Assembly (NCBI GenBank): GCA_026004735.1
Contig: BPJS01000001.1
Coordinates: 4,234,859 to 4,298,858 of the forward strand
DNA: 64,000 nt
Reading direction: 5' to 3'
Source: Isosphaeraceae bacterium
GTDB taxonomy: Bacteria; Planctomycetota; Planctomycetia; Isosphaerales; Isosphaeraceae
The notes below the pieces were generated by a model. It saw only the letters and a program-made list of their open reading frames with translations. It was not told the origin of the DNA and ran no database searches. A program made the translations under genes and the position numbers. Positions 1-8,701 of the stretch are shown in pieces; positions within the stretch are counted from its first letter, which is position 1; each line of letters begins with the position of its first letter.

Positions 1-17
1 CGCCGGCCATCCGCATC

Positions 18-1436
18 GTGGCAGCCCAGCCTGCCGAACAGTTGGTCCGCATACTCTCGCTCTTCGATCAGACGCCAGTTTCCAGTCCGGCTGAGTGGTT
101 GGCCCGTTGGCGAGCGGCCACGGCCAACCCCGACCTGCTCTCCAAGGCTGCTCAGGCCCTGATCGCCGCGCTCAACCCGGAGATGATCCCAGAGGCGGCA
201 ATTCTGGACGGCGCCACCTTCCAACTCGAAACCTCTGCGGAGGGCAGCCTCGTCTGGTCCCTTCTGATTCCAGACGACGACGGGAGCTACGCAGCCCTGG
301 CCACGGCGATGGCTCTGACCGACGGAGCCGCTGAACCGGCTCTGGCCTCGGGCATCCCCGTCGATCGCCTCGACCCCAACGGACGGATCCTGACAGCGCG
401 GTCCGGACCACGGCTGGCATTTGCCAGCAGCCGCGACGCCCTCGAGCGTGCCTTACTCCTCCCCGACCCATCCAAGCTCAACGGCCCGCCCGGGCTGCTT
501 CTTCACCTGGAGCCGGCACAGCTCGCCTCCGCCACCCTCGACCCGCTGGCCCGCCTTGGCCGATCTCTTCGCGAGGCCGGGGTGGCCGTCATTGATGCCC
601 GCCTCGTCCTCGAAGCCGACGCCCTGGCCTGCGAGATCCGGGCCACGCGCTCCGGTCGCACACCTTCCTCGGCTCTAGACCCAGCCTGGCTCGCAGCGCT
701 ACCGGCCGACGCCCCGCTTGCCTTCTCCCTGACACTTGACACAGACGCCATCGACCTGCTGACCGGCCTGGCTGCCGGGCTTCTACCCGAGGCTAGCTCC
801 TCCCCGCGTGCCCGTTTCGCCGCGTTGGCACTCGCCACCGGTGTCGTCCCCGAAGTCGAACTCTGGCCTAATCTTCGCGGCCTTTCGGGCTACCTCCAGC
901 TCGATGCACGAGGCCAGCCGCAAGCCGGTTGTCTGCTCCTTCATGCCCGCGACGAACGCGCCGCCCAACGCCTGGCCGACCGCGTCCTGCCCCGTCTCGC
1001 CCAGCCGTTTCGATCCCGCCTACGGAATCTAGGCGCCCCGTTGCCTCCGCCGCGGGCCGGGGCGAACCAAGGCCTTCGAGCCGCCGAGTTCAACGCGTTT
1101 GGCATCGAACACCAAGGCGCTGATGTGCGTCTGACCTGGGGAGTTCAGGCCGGGGCGTTCACCGGCCGATCCCTCCACGAGTCGACCCAACTCCCCGACC
1201 TCACTGGTCTCGATCATTTGATCGTGTTTCAACCCAGCCCCCTGCTGCTTGCCCTGGGCCTCGGACCAGAATCCCCGGCTGCGATCGCCGCGCGCACAGC
1301 ACCGCCCGTGCTGATTTACGGCAGGCGACAGCCAGATGCTCTGATCAGCTCGGCCCGCTGGATCGGCCTGAGCCAGACTGTCGGCCGTCTGGTGGCCGCG
1401 ACCCCCCAACGTCCCGCTGACGAGCCGCTGCCGTGA
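18..1436 (+). CDS. hypothetical protein, probably 5'-truncated by the window edge
   Basis: The frame is open from the first bases of the window, so the GTG at 18 is probably internal and the true start lies upstream. About 470 residues are visible, rich in Ala, Leu and Pro, with alternating short hydrophobic and charged stretches. I recognise no catalytic motif and no membrane segment. The style (sections such as ADAPLAFSLTLDTDAIDLL and LIVFQPSPLLLALGL) recalls the large secreted planctomycete proteins that contain several repeats of one fold, like the one at 37907-40315, but I cannot prove a relation. The stop overlaps the start of the next gene in a GTGA arrangement, so the two are probably co-translated. 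Function unknown. Confidence 0.6.
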   Translation: MAAQPAEQLVRILSLFDQTPVSSPAEWLARWRAATANPDLLSKAAQALIAALNPEMIPEAAILDGATFQLETSAEGSLVWSLLIPDDDGSYAALATAMALTDGAAEPALASGIPVDRLDPNGRILTARSGPRLAFASSRDALERALLLPDPSKLNGPPGLLLHLEPAQLASATLDPLARLGRSLREAGVAVIDARLVLEADALACEIRATRSGRTPSSALDPAWLAALPADAPLAFSLTLDTDAIDLLTGLAAGLLPEASSSPRARFAALALATGVVPEVELWPNLRGLSGYLQLDARGQPQAGCLLLHARDERAAQRLADRVLPRLAQPFRSRLRNLGAPLPPPRAGANQGLRAAEFNAFGIEHQGADVRLTWGVQAGAFTGRSLHESTQLPDLTGLDHLIVFQPSPLLLALGLGPESPAAIAARTAPPVLIYGRRQPDALISSARWIGLSQTVGRLVAATPQRPADEPLP

Positions 1437-2311
1437 CTCCTCCCCGCCTGATCGACCTGCGCATCGACTGGCTGGCCCAGTACCGGGGAGAGTGGGTCGG
1501 CTCCGAAGCCCCGCTGCCGCCCGATCGCCTGGCTCGGCTCGATGGCTATCTGAGCGAAACCCAGGCGGCGTTTCTGATCGACAGCCGAGCCAGCGGCGTG
1601 GCCTTGACCGTCGACGACTGGCTGGCCCGCATCCACGCCGAATTCCCAGGCCGGATCCTGGCCGATCCCGACGACCTGAGACGCTGGCGCGCCGAGCCAC
1701 AATCACTGTGCTGGGCGGTCCTGGTCCTCGGACCTGGATTCGCCGCCGACGCCTCCCTGTTCTCGGCCGCCCGCCTCGATGACCTGATTGGGCGCGGCGT
1801 TCGGGTCTTCCCGGTCCGGGACCTGTCAACTCTCGACTGCCTGGATCAGGCCGCCGTCCGCGCCAACCGGACCCTCGCCATCGACTTGGCCGACCTACCC
1901 TCCGAAATGTTCTCTGGCATCGTGGGCCAGTTCGCCGCTCGTCCCGAACGGGCCGACCGGCTGATCCCGATCCTGACCCGGGCAAACCGCTTCGATCCAG
2001 TCCAGATCGCTGCGGTCGCCGCCCTTAACGGCCTGGTTGGCCTGACGCTACCCACGCTGCGATCGGCCTTGCCCGAACTTGTCCTGGAACACCCTGCCCT
2101 GCTGCGGTCGATTGCCGTGGCCACAGACTTCCCTGCTAACGAGGATCCCTCGCCGGCCGAGGCGATCCGCCGCGAGCTGATGACCCAACCCGCGATCTTG
2201 GCCGACAACGCCGCCCGACTCATCGAGCGGCTCACAGCCGGGGCTTCCTCGCCGGCCAGTCAGCAGCGCTCTGTGTCCACCTCAATGCGCTCGGGCGACT
2301 CGCGCTCATGA
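1433..2311 (+). CDS. membrane-dipeptidase (M19)-like protein lacking metal ligands
   Basis: A 292-residue protein that starts with GTG inside the stop codon of the preceding gene, implying translational coupling. The order of segments resembles renal/membrane dipeptidases of family M19. It begins with a strand ending in RIDWL, where the family has the HxD metal site. It then has AIDLADLPSEMF, where the family has a DLSH-type motif. Next comes NRFDPVQIAAVAALNGLVGL, like the NLxDEQLxAIAxxGGVIG segment, and it ends near AVATDFPANEDP, like GSDFDG. The histidines that bind zinc in active M19 enzymes are not visible at these places. It may therefore be a catalytically dead homologue with a binding or structural role. 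The M19 relation is an inference by eye. Confidence 0.55.
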   Translation: MTPPRLIDLRIDWLAQYRGEWVGSEAPLPPDRLARLDGYLSETQAAFLIDSRASGVALTVDDWLARIHAEFPGRILADPDDLRRWRAEPQSLCWAVLVLGPGFAADASLFSAARLDDLIGRGVRVFPVRDLSTLDCLDQAAVRANRTLAIDLADLPSEMFSGIVGQFAARPERADRLIPILTRANRFDPVQIAAVAALNGLVGLTLPTLRSALPELVLEHPALLRSIAVATDFPANEDPSPAEAIRRELMTQPAILADNAARLIERLTAGASSPASQQRSVSTSMRSGDSRS

Positions 2312-2333
2312 CTCGGAGCAGCCCCGGCCTTGC

Positions 2334-5039
2334 TCAGCGACACCGCTTGACCGGCCCATGCAACAACTGAATCAGGCGATCCGGGTGGAGATGCCGCCGC
2401 GCCGCACGCCGGACGTCCCGGGGCGTGACCGCTCGGAGCTGATCCGGCCAGCTCAGTGGTTCGTCCAGCGCCAGCCCCCAGCGCTGAATCTCCAGCAGTC
2501 GCTCGGCCCGCTGCCCGACCGAGACATAATCCATCACCCAGGCTCCTCCGAGGTGCTGCTGCACTTCGTGGACCTCGTCGTCGCAGAACTCGCCGCGATG
2601 CAGCGCCTCAAGGACCTCCCGGGCCGCTGCCACGGCCCGATCGGCGTCGTCGGCCCCGGTTCCGACATAGATCTTCAAGGCCCCGGGCACGAGATCCGAC
2701 GAGTCGGCAATCCCTCCGCTCACGGCGTAGGCCAGTCCCATCTGATCTCGCAGAATGCGCCCCAGATGACTGGTCAGCCCAGCCCCGCCGCCGAGCAGAT
2801 GATCGAGAATCACCAGCGCGGCGTAGTCCTTATGGCACCGCGGAATCCCCAGATGGCCCAGGAAGACGTGCACCTGCTCACCCGAGGCGACGATCCGGCG
2901 CCGCCGGGGCTGCCGGGATGTTCGGGGCTGGGGCACCCGCCCCAGCCGCCGCCCACTCGGCTCCCAAGCGTCGAAATGGCGCCGCACCAAGCGCAGCAAC
3001 TGCCCAGGCTCATAATCACCCACCACCGTCATGAACCCGCGATCCGGGACGAAGAATCGCTGATGATGGGCCAGCAAATCCTCCAGGCCCAATCGCGCAA
3101 TCTCCGAGGGTGTGCCCCGATGGTCCCGACCGTAGGGATGATCGCCATAGACCAGCTTCTGGAAGGCCAACCCCGCCCGGTACGCCGGATCCTCGCGCTC
3201 GGCCCGCAACTCGGCCTGCACCTTCTTTCGCACCCAGGTCAACGCATCCGCCGGAAACGCAGGCCGAAGCGTCAGGTCGGCTGCCAGTTCCAGGGCGTCG
3301 GACAAATCCTCGGCCCGGCACTTCAGGCTCAGGCCGGTCGGATGCACCTCCAATTGCGCGCCGAGATCCTCAACCGCCTCGGCAATATCTTCCGACGACC
3401 GCGTGAGCGTCCCCTCCTCCCGGAGCCGCGCTGTCAGATTCGCGACCCCCGGCTTCGCCTCCCGCAAACACCCCGCGTCACAGTACAGCTCGATTGCCAC
3501 CACGCCGGTCCCGGGGCGCCGCTCTGAGATCAGCGTCAGCCCGTTGGGCAGCACAATCCTCCGGGGCGCAAACGTGCCGCAACGCGCCGGCCGGCCGCCC
3601 AGCTTCCGGGCAAGCTGGAGCGAAAGCCCCGTCGCTTCGTGCCCCGCCCAACGGAGGCTACCGGTCAGTCCGCTCACCAGCGACTCGGACTCGGACGGCG
3701 ACGCCACCCGCGCTACAAGCGGCGGAATCAGATGCGTCGTCCGCGACCGCTTCCGGAGGTGAGCTCCCAGCCAGCCGACCGTCAGCCCCGCCTCCCCCAG
3801 ATAGAGCTGCGCCACCCGCCGTACGTCGGCCACCGTCACCGCCATCGCGGCGGCGTGCTCCACTGCGTAATCAGTCCAGTGGCCGTGCAACTCTGCCTGG
3901 CCCAAGGCGGCGGCCAGTCCCGTCGCATCCTCGCGATCCCACCTCCAGGTCGCTTCCAACCGCGCGCGCGACCGCGACAGCTCGGCCTCCGTCGGACCCA
4001 GGTGCATGATCCGGGTCAACTCATCCAGGATGGCCCGCTCGAGGCGATCGACCCGCGCTCCGGGCAGCCCCTCCACGGCGATTTGAAACACCCCCGCCAA
4101 TCGCGCGGCATCGTGCCAGGCGTCGATCCAGCCAGCTAGCCGATCCCGCTCGACCAGCCGTCCCCAGAGCCGCGACTTCCTTCCGCATGCCAACACATCG
4201 GCCAGGACATCCAGCGCCGCTGCATCCGGATGGGAACGGGGAACCGTATGCCAGCCCAGCAGGCCACGCACCAGTTCGCCTGGCTCCCTCAAATGAAAGG
4301 TCCGCCGACCCCGCTGCGGCGGCTCGGCCGGAGGGTCCACCCGCCTGAGCCGCGGACCCGCCGCCAGTCGCCCCAGCCGCGACTCGGCACGCCGGATCGC
4401 CCGCCCCACTTCCACCGGCCCGACAACCACCAGGACCGCCGCCCCAGGCCGATAGTGCCTCCGGTAAAACGCCTCGAGGTCCGCCACCCCGATCCGCTCG
4501 CATTCCTCCGGCCACCCCAAGATCGGATTCCGATACGGATGCTTCTGATAACAAACCGACAAGTGCGCCTGGTCGAGCCGCGAGGCTGGCAACTCCAGCT
4601 CCCGGGCCCGCTCTTCACGAATCACCCGACGCTCCGCCTCGACCTCCTCCGGATCGAAGGCCGCGCGGGCCATCCGCTCCGCCTCAATATCCAGAGCCAC
4701 TTCCCAACGATCCGCCGGGAACACACTCCAATAGTGGGTGTCATCCTGCGACGTCTCGGCATTGGCGATCCCACCGGCCAGAAACACCAGCCGGTCAATC
4801 TGGCCGCGTGGAAGCCGCGCCGTCGCCTTGAACAACATGTGCTCGACAAAATGCGCCAGCCCGCTCGCCCCGGCTGGATCATCCACCGAACCGACCCGAT
4901 AAAACACGTCGCAGACCACGACCGGTGAGGCCGAAATCGGCAAAACGAGCATCCGCAGACCATTACTCAACGTCGTCTCGACGACGCTCAGGTCCGCCGG
5001 CATCCTCGCGGTCAGTTGTCGTCGTGTCCGCGCCGCCAT
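2334..5039 (-). CDS. M16 family zinc peptidase, two homologous halves in one chain
   Basis: A 901-residue protein with the architecture of single-chain pitrilysin/insulinase peptidases. The N-terminal half carries the inverted zinc motif HFVEH at residues 63-67, with the expected downstream Glu-rich helix (VEAERRVIREERARE). The C-terminal half begins near residue 500 (RIVLPNGLTLISERRPG). It repeats the fold but has NLTARL where HxxEH would be, so it is the non-catalytic half that helps close the chamber. The family degrades small peptides and processed targets, often in the periplasm; no clear signal peptide is visible here. The frame is open to 5180, but ATG 5039 is preceded by GGAGGGG and starts where similarity begins. 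It is convergent with the gene ending at 2311. Confidence 0.88.
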   Translation of the reverse strand: MAARTRRQLTARMPADLSVVETTLSNGLRMLVLPISASPVVVCDVFYRVGSVDDPAGASGLAHFVEHMLFKATARLPRGQIDRLVFLAGGIANAETSQDDTHYWSVFPADRWEVALDIEAERMARAAFDPEEVEAERRVIREERARELELPASRLDQAHLSVCYQKHPYRNPILGWPEECERIGVADLEAFYRRHYRPGAAVLVVVGPVEVGRAIRRAESRLGRLAAGPRLRRVDPPAEPPQRGRRTFHLREPGELVRGLLGWHTVPRSHPDAAALDVLADVLACGRKSRLWGRLVERDRLAGWIDAWHDAARLAGVFQIAVEGLPGARVDRLERAILDELTRIMHLGPTEAELSRSRARLEATWRWDREDATGLAAALGQAELHGHWTDYAVEHAAAMAVTVADVRRVAQLYLGEAGLTVGWLGAHLRKRSRTTHLIPPLVARVASPSESESLVSGLTGSLRWAGHEATGLSLQLARKLGGRPARCGTFAPRRIVLPNGLTLISERRPGTGVVAIELYCDAGCLREAKPGVANLTARLREEGTLTRSSEDIAEAVEDLGAQLEVHPTGLSLKCRAEDLSDALELAADLTLRPAFPADALTWVRKKVQAELRAEREDPAYRAGLAFQKLVYGDHPYGRDHRGTPSEIARLGLEDLLAHHQRFFVPDRGFMTVVGDYEPGQLLRLVRRHFDAWEPSGRRLGRVPQPRTSRQPRRRRIVASGEQVHVFLGHLGIPRCHKDYAALVILDHLLGGGAGLTSHLGRILRDQMGLAYAVSGGIADSSDLVPGALKIYVGTGADDADRAVAAAREVLEALHRGEFCDDEVHEVQQHLGGAWVMDYVSVGQRAERLLEIQRWGLALDEPLSWPDQLRAVTPRDVRRAARRHLHPDRLIQLLHGPVKRCR

Positions 5040-5349
5040 CGCCCCTCCACCGGTTGACCCTAGCGGCCGCTGCCGCCGCCGCGGGGCCCTTATTCTCTGA
5101 GAACCGCCCGCGAGCCGAAAAGAGGGTCGAATCCCGCTCTTGATTCGGAGACACGACGACGGAGACTCTGGAGCAACCATGGCCTACCGTCTTGCCAGGT
5201 CAACCCACCTTACCGATAATGAATTCGATCTTCAGGTCACGACGTCCCTTACACCGACTCACCCACGCCCTCATCGTCCCACACCGAATCCGACTGTCTC
5301 TCATAACCGGTTGTGGGCCAGAATGTTGAGCTTGTCTGACCGAGGGGAT
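5040..5349. other. divergent intergenic region
   Basis: This stretch separates the M16 peptidase (leftward) from the SRP RNA gene (rightward). It has lower GC than its surroundings in its middle part. Short open frames occur in it but none has a ribosome site or recognisable product. It must hold the promoters for both neighbours, yet I could not pick out a convincing -35/-10 pair on either strand. Confidence 0.5.
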
Positions 5350-5466
5350 CTGGGAGAGTCGGGGGGGGCCCGTGCGATGGACACTTGTGAACCTGGTCAG
5401 GGCGGGAACGCAGCAGCCATAAGCAACGTGTTCATGCGCGCGGGATGTCCTCCCCGGCTCTCCCAG
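5350..5466 (+). ncRNA. ffs: signal recognition particle RNA (small bacterial 4.5S type)
   Basis: The conserved helix 8 core is present: GTCAGG, a GCG stem closed by a GGAA tetraloop, then CGC and AGCAGCC (about 5397-5418). This matches the pattern GTCAGG-NNN-GGAA-NNN-AGCAGC of bacterial SRP RNA. The ends pair as CTGGGAGAG (5350-5358) with CTCTCCCAG (5458-5466), giving a hairpin of about 117 nt, the usual size. It pairs with Ffh to target nascent membrane proteins. It sits directly upstream of dnaX, ybaB and recR, a gene order seen in many bacteria, which supports the call. Exact ends may differ by a few bases. Confidence 0.93.
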
Positions 5467-5625
5467 CTCCCTTCGCTGGGCGTTGGATGACCGTTTGACC
5501 AGTTGGCTCTCCCGGTCAGTCTGGTCCACTCGCTACGATTTTTTCTGACTGGGGCTGTGTGGCCCAGCCGGGTTATTCAAAGCAACCTCGGCTCCCATGA
5601 GCCTCGACGCTGCGGAGTGATCGCC

Positions 5626-7422
5626 TTGCCCGTCCGTGGTGCTGCGACATCGTCGGAAGCGAGTGCCAGCCTAGCTCCGAGCGATTCACCGTACACGGTC
5701 GTCGCGCGTCGGTATCGCCCTCAGCGCTTCGAAGACGTGGTGGGTCAGGACCATGTGGTCCAGGCGCTTCGGAATGCGATCCTGCTGGGCCGGGTCACTC
5801 ATGCCTATTTGTTCAGTGGAACCCGAGGTGTCGGCAAAACATCGGTCGCGCGGATCTTCGCCAAGTGCCTCAACTGCCAGTCCGGCCCGACGGTCGAACC
5901 CTGCAATCGCTGCGACATCTGTCAGGCGATCGCCGCGGGGCAGGACGTCGATGTGATCGAAATCGACGGCGCGAGCAACAACGGCGTCGAGCAAGTCCGG
6001 GAGCTTCGTCAGAACGCCTCGCTACGTCCCAGCCGTGCCCGGTACAAGATCTACTACATCGACGAGGTCCACATGCTCTCGACCGGGGCCTTCAACGCCC
6101 TGTTGAAGACCCTGGAAGAGCCTCCCGAGCACGTTAAGTTCTTCTTTGCGACCACCGAGCCGGGCAAAATTCCCATCACCGTTCTGTCCCGGTGCCAACG
6201 TTACGATTTTGCGGGGATCCGGCCTGCCGAGATGGCCGCTGCGCTGGCTGCGATCTGTCAGCAAGAAGGGGTTGCCGCCGATCCGGCCGCTCTGGCGCTG
6301 ATTGCCCGCCGTGGGGCCGGTTCGCTCCGCGACGCCCAGTCGCTTCTGGAGCAGTTGCTCTCCGCGGGTCAGCCCCGCCTCACCGAGCAGTTGGTCTATG
6401 AGACGCTTGGCCTGGCCCCTGCCGACACGGTGCTCGACCTGCTCGAAGCCCTGGCGCGGCGTGATCCAGCCGCGGCTCTTCGGATTCTGGATCGGAGCAT
6501 TGCCTCGGGGATTCAACCGGCCGACCTCCTGGCCAACCTGCTCGATTTCTTCCGCGATCTGATGATTCTGGCAGCCGAAGCGGATGTGGAATGTCTGGCG
6601 GCCCCCACAACGGCGCGCGATCGGCTCCAGGTGATCGCCCGGTCGTGGAACCTGGATACGGTCCTGGCCGCCCTTCAGATCCTCGCTGAGGCCCGGGGCC
6701 GGCTCCGCGGTAGCCCTCACGGCCGCCTGTTGGTCGAACTGGCCCTGTGCCGGGTGGCGCGGCTCGACCAGTTCGAAGACCTGGCCACGCTCCTCCATCG
6801 CCTCGAAGGCAGCCCGGAAAGCTCCGAACCGGTCTCAAAAAAAAAACGCCTGAATCCCCCGCCACCGGCTCCGCTGTCGCCGTCGGACGCAGTGGCAACG
6901 GCCCCGGCTCGGCTGCCCGGTCAGCCGATTCCTGAGCCGGCTCCCCTCCCTTCCGATCCCCCGCCTCCACCCGTTTCGAACAATTTTCGTGACCGGCCGT
7001 TAACCGTCGAAACCCTTCGTGAGGCCTGGCCGGCGATCGCGCATGCGCTCGGAACCCAGGGCAAGCATCTGCTTAGGCTCGAGCCTGCGGCGGTCGCCAA
7101 ACCCAATACGGTGCGAATCGGAGTCCCGCCGACCTCCCGCTGGGTCGCCGACCTTCTAGCCAATGACCCCAAACTGAGGGCGAACTTGGAGGCTGCCTTT
7201 GCCCAGGTTCTGGGCCGGCCGGTTGCTCTGGAACTCGACCGCGGCGGCCAGACCCGGCAGCCCCAACCCGATCCCGACCAGCCCGAGTCCTCCGCGTCGC
7301 GGACTCCCGCCCGTGGCCGTCAAACCCCAGTGGACACCGATCCGTTCGTTCAGGAAATCCTCAATCTCTTTGATGCGCGGCTGATTCGCCTCGACCCCGA
7401 GGACGAACCCGACCTCGGTTGA
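5626..7422 (+). CDS. dnaX: DNA polymerase III subunit tau (and possibly gamma)
   Basis: This is the clamp-loader ATPase that opens the sliding clamp and, as tau, links polymerase and helicase. Numbered from TTG 5626 (598 aa), Walker A GTRGVGKT is at 65-72 and the zinc-module cysteines are at 81, 84, 93, 96 and 99. Walker B is around DE 146-147 and the SRC motif is at 188-190. Domain III follows, then a Pro-rich linker and a tau-specific C-terminal region. TTG 5626 is chosen because GGAG lies 8 nt upstream; the frame is open to 5503 and GTG 5617 is an alternative. An uninterrupted A10 run at 6837-6846 precedes the linker, at the place where other bacteria make the short gamma form by slippage (see findings). 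It lies between the SRP RNA and ybaB. Confidence 0.95.
   Translation: MPVRGAATSSEASASLAPSDSPYTVVARRYRPQRFEDVVGQDHVVQALRNAILLGRVTHAYLFSGTRGVGKTSVARIFAKCLNCQSGPTVEPCNRCDICQAIAAGQDVDVIEIDGASNNGVEQVRELRQNASLRPSRARYKIYYIDEVHMLSTGAFNALLKTLEEPPEHVKFFFATTEPGKIPITVLSRCQRYDFAGIRPAEMAAALAAICQQEGVAADPAALALIARRGAGSLRDAQSLLEQLLSAGQPRLTEQLVYETLGLAPADTVLDLLEALARRDPAAALRILDRSIASGIQPADLLANLLDFFRDLMILAAEADVECLAAPTTARDRLQVIARSWNLDTVLAALQILAEARGRLRGSPHGRLLVELALCRVARLDQFEDLATLLHRLEGSPESSEPVSKKKRLNPPPPAPLSPSDAVATAPARLPGQPIPEPAPLPSDPPPPPVSNNFRDRPLTVETLREAWPAIAHALGTQGKHLLRLEPAAVAKPNTVRIGVPPTSRWVADLLANDPKLRANLEAAFAQVLGRPVALELDRGGQTRQPQPDPDQPESSASRTPARGRQTPVDTDPFVQEILNLFDARLIRLDPEDEPDLG
6837..6846 (+). promoter_or_regulatory. 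A10 slippage/frameshift tract within dnaX
   Basis: Ten consecutive A residues encode the end of Ser404 and three lysines. Transcripts with one A fewer would read Lys-Lys-Asn-Ala and then TGA, ending the protein at about residue 408, just after the ATPase and oligomerisation domains. Transcripts with one A more would run about 29 codons in another frame to a stop near 6933. The position mirrors the slippage sites of Thermus and the ribosomal frameshift of E. coli dnaX. That it works here is inference. Confidence 0.65.
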
Positions 7423-7506
7423 GTTCTCGCCCACGTAGAATACTCTTACGAACCAGAATCGGCTCGCTCGGGACCGGTCATTGTCCTCAACCTAAAGGAC
7501 TCGCTC

Positions 7507-7845
7507 GTGATTCCTCACCTCGGAAACCTGGCGGACCTGATGCGGAACGCCTCGCGGATCCGCGAACTGATGGAGAAGGCCAGCGAGGAGGCCGCACGGC
7601 TGCGTGTCGAGGGAACGGCCGCCGGCGGTGCCGTGACCGCGACTGCAACCGGCCGACTCGAACTGGCCAGCATCCGGATCGACCCCAAGCTCCTGGCTGA
7701 CGGCGATCGAGAATTGCTCGAAGATCTGATCGTCGCCGCCGTCAATCAGGCTCTCTCCAAGGCACGCGAGGCCACGGCCCAATCCCTGGGCGCAGGGCTC
7801 AACCTTCCACCCGAGTTCGGCAACCTGCTCCGACCCGGCTCCTGA
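7507..7845 (+). CDS. ybaB: YbaB/EbfC family nucleoid-associated protein
   Basis: A 112-residue protein of the usual YbaB size. It has an N-terminal helix (NLADLMRNASRIRELMEKASEEAARL), a beta-sheet core containing the family-typical GGAVTATATGRLELASIRIDPKLL, and a C-terminal helix with ALSKAREATAQSL. Family members are dimeric, DNA-binding and nucleoid-associated. The GTG start at 7507 is preceded by AAAGGA. It lies between dnaX and recR, the standard position of this gene in bacteria, which makes the assignment firm although its exact role is not settled. Confidence 0.92.
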   Translation: MIPHLGNLADLMRNASRIRELMEKASEEAARLRVEGTAAGGAVTATATGRLELASIRIDPKLLADGDRELLEDLIVAAVNQALSKAREATAQSLGAGLNLPPEFGNLLRPGS

Positions 7846-7926
7846 TCGTCCCGACCAATCCGGCGCGAGAGCTCGTCACCCAGTCAGACAGCCTCATGAC
7901 TCCCTCAGGCCAGTTCGGCGATCGCG

Positions 7927-8553
7927 ATGACTTCACCACCTTCCGGCGTCATGAACAGCCTGATCGACCGGCTGATCAGCGCCTTCGGTCGGCTGCCCGG
8001 CATCGGCGCCCGCTCTGCCGAGCGGCTGGCCCACCACATCCTCAAAGCCCCCGAGGCCGAGGCTCTCGAACTGGCCGACGCGATCCGCCTGGCCAAACAA
8101 CGAATCCGCCACTGCACAACCTGCTTCCACCTGACCGAGGCTGATGAGCCAGTCTGCGCCATTTGCCGGGACCCGCGCCGCGACTCCAGCCTGATCTGCG
8201 TCGTGGAGCAGCCCCGCGACTTGATCGCACTGGAGGCTTCGGGCAGCTACGGCGGCGTCTACCATGTCCTGCTCGGGCGACTGGCGCCGTTGCAGGGGAT
8301 CGGACCCGACCAGCTCACCCTCGAGGCCCTGGTCCGCCGTGTCGAATCGGGACCCGTCCAGGAGATCATCCTGGCCACCAACCCCAACCTCGAGGGCGAC
8401 AGTACCGCGCTGCTCGTCGCTCAGCGGCTCTCCGCTAGCGGTGTCCGAATCACCCGCCTGGCCCGCGGCTTAGCCTCGGGCAGTCAGCTCGAATTCGCCA
8501 ACAAGGAGATGCTGGCCGACGCCCTCTCCGGCCGCCAGCCCTGGAACCGCTAA
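7927..8553 (+). CDS. recR: recombination mediator RecR
   Basis: RecR works with RecF and RecO to load RecA on gapped DNA. The N-terminal helix-hairpin-helix is visible as [15 protein letters not shown] (21-35). The zinc finger has cysteines 63, 66, 77 and 80, followed by a Toprim domain beginning near [17 protein letters not shown] and a C-terminal segment with [15 protein letters not shown]. At 208 residues it is close to the usual 200; ATG 7951 is an alternative start giving 200 residues, and neither has a strong ribosome site. It is the last gene of the dnaX-ybaB-recR group, with rpoN following after about 150 nt. Confidence 0.95.
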   Translation: MTSPPSGVMNSLIDRLISAFGRLPGIGARSAERLAHHILKAPEAEALELADAIRLAKQRIRHCTTCFHLTEADEPVCAICRDPRRDSSLICVVEQPRDLIALEASGSYGGVYHVLLGRLAPLQGIGPDQLTLEALVRRVESGPVQEIILATNPNLEGDSTALLVAQRLSASGVRITRLARGLASGSQLEFANKEMLADALSGRQPWNR

Positions 8554-8583
8554 GCCCAGCAGCTTGACGACAGATCCTGGATT

Positions 8584-8599
8584 TGGCATAAAAATTGCA
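8584..8599 (+). promoter_or_regulatory. sigma-54 type -24/-12 promoter upstream of rpoN
   Basis: TGGCATAAAAATTGCA matches the sigma-54 consensus TGGCAYGNNNNTTGCW at every fixed position except one (A for G at position 7). The GG and GC dinucleotides have the required 10-nt separation. Transcription would start near 8610, leaving a leader of about 92 nt before the rpoN ATG. Since the downstream gene is rpoN itself, this suggests autoregulation. The enhancer-binding activator is not in this window. Confidence 0.6.
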
Positions 8600-8701
8600 C
8601 TCAGTCTGTTTCTCTGGTGGTTTGACCGATTGGGTTCGTGCAGCGCGGCTGGGTGGGTGAGAATCGGAGTCGTTGGAATCTCCGGGGGACGGAACTGGAT
8701 C

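Noticed and set aside
5140..5490. 116-codon open frame over the SRP RNA
   Set aside because: It is read through the structured RNA gene and has no protein features.
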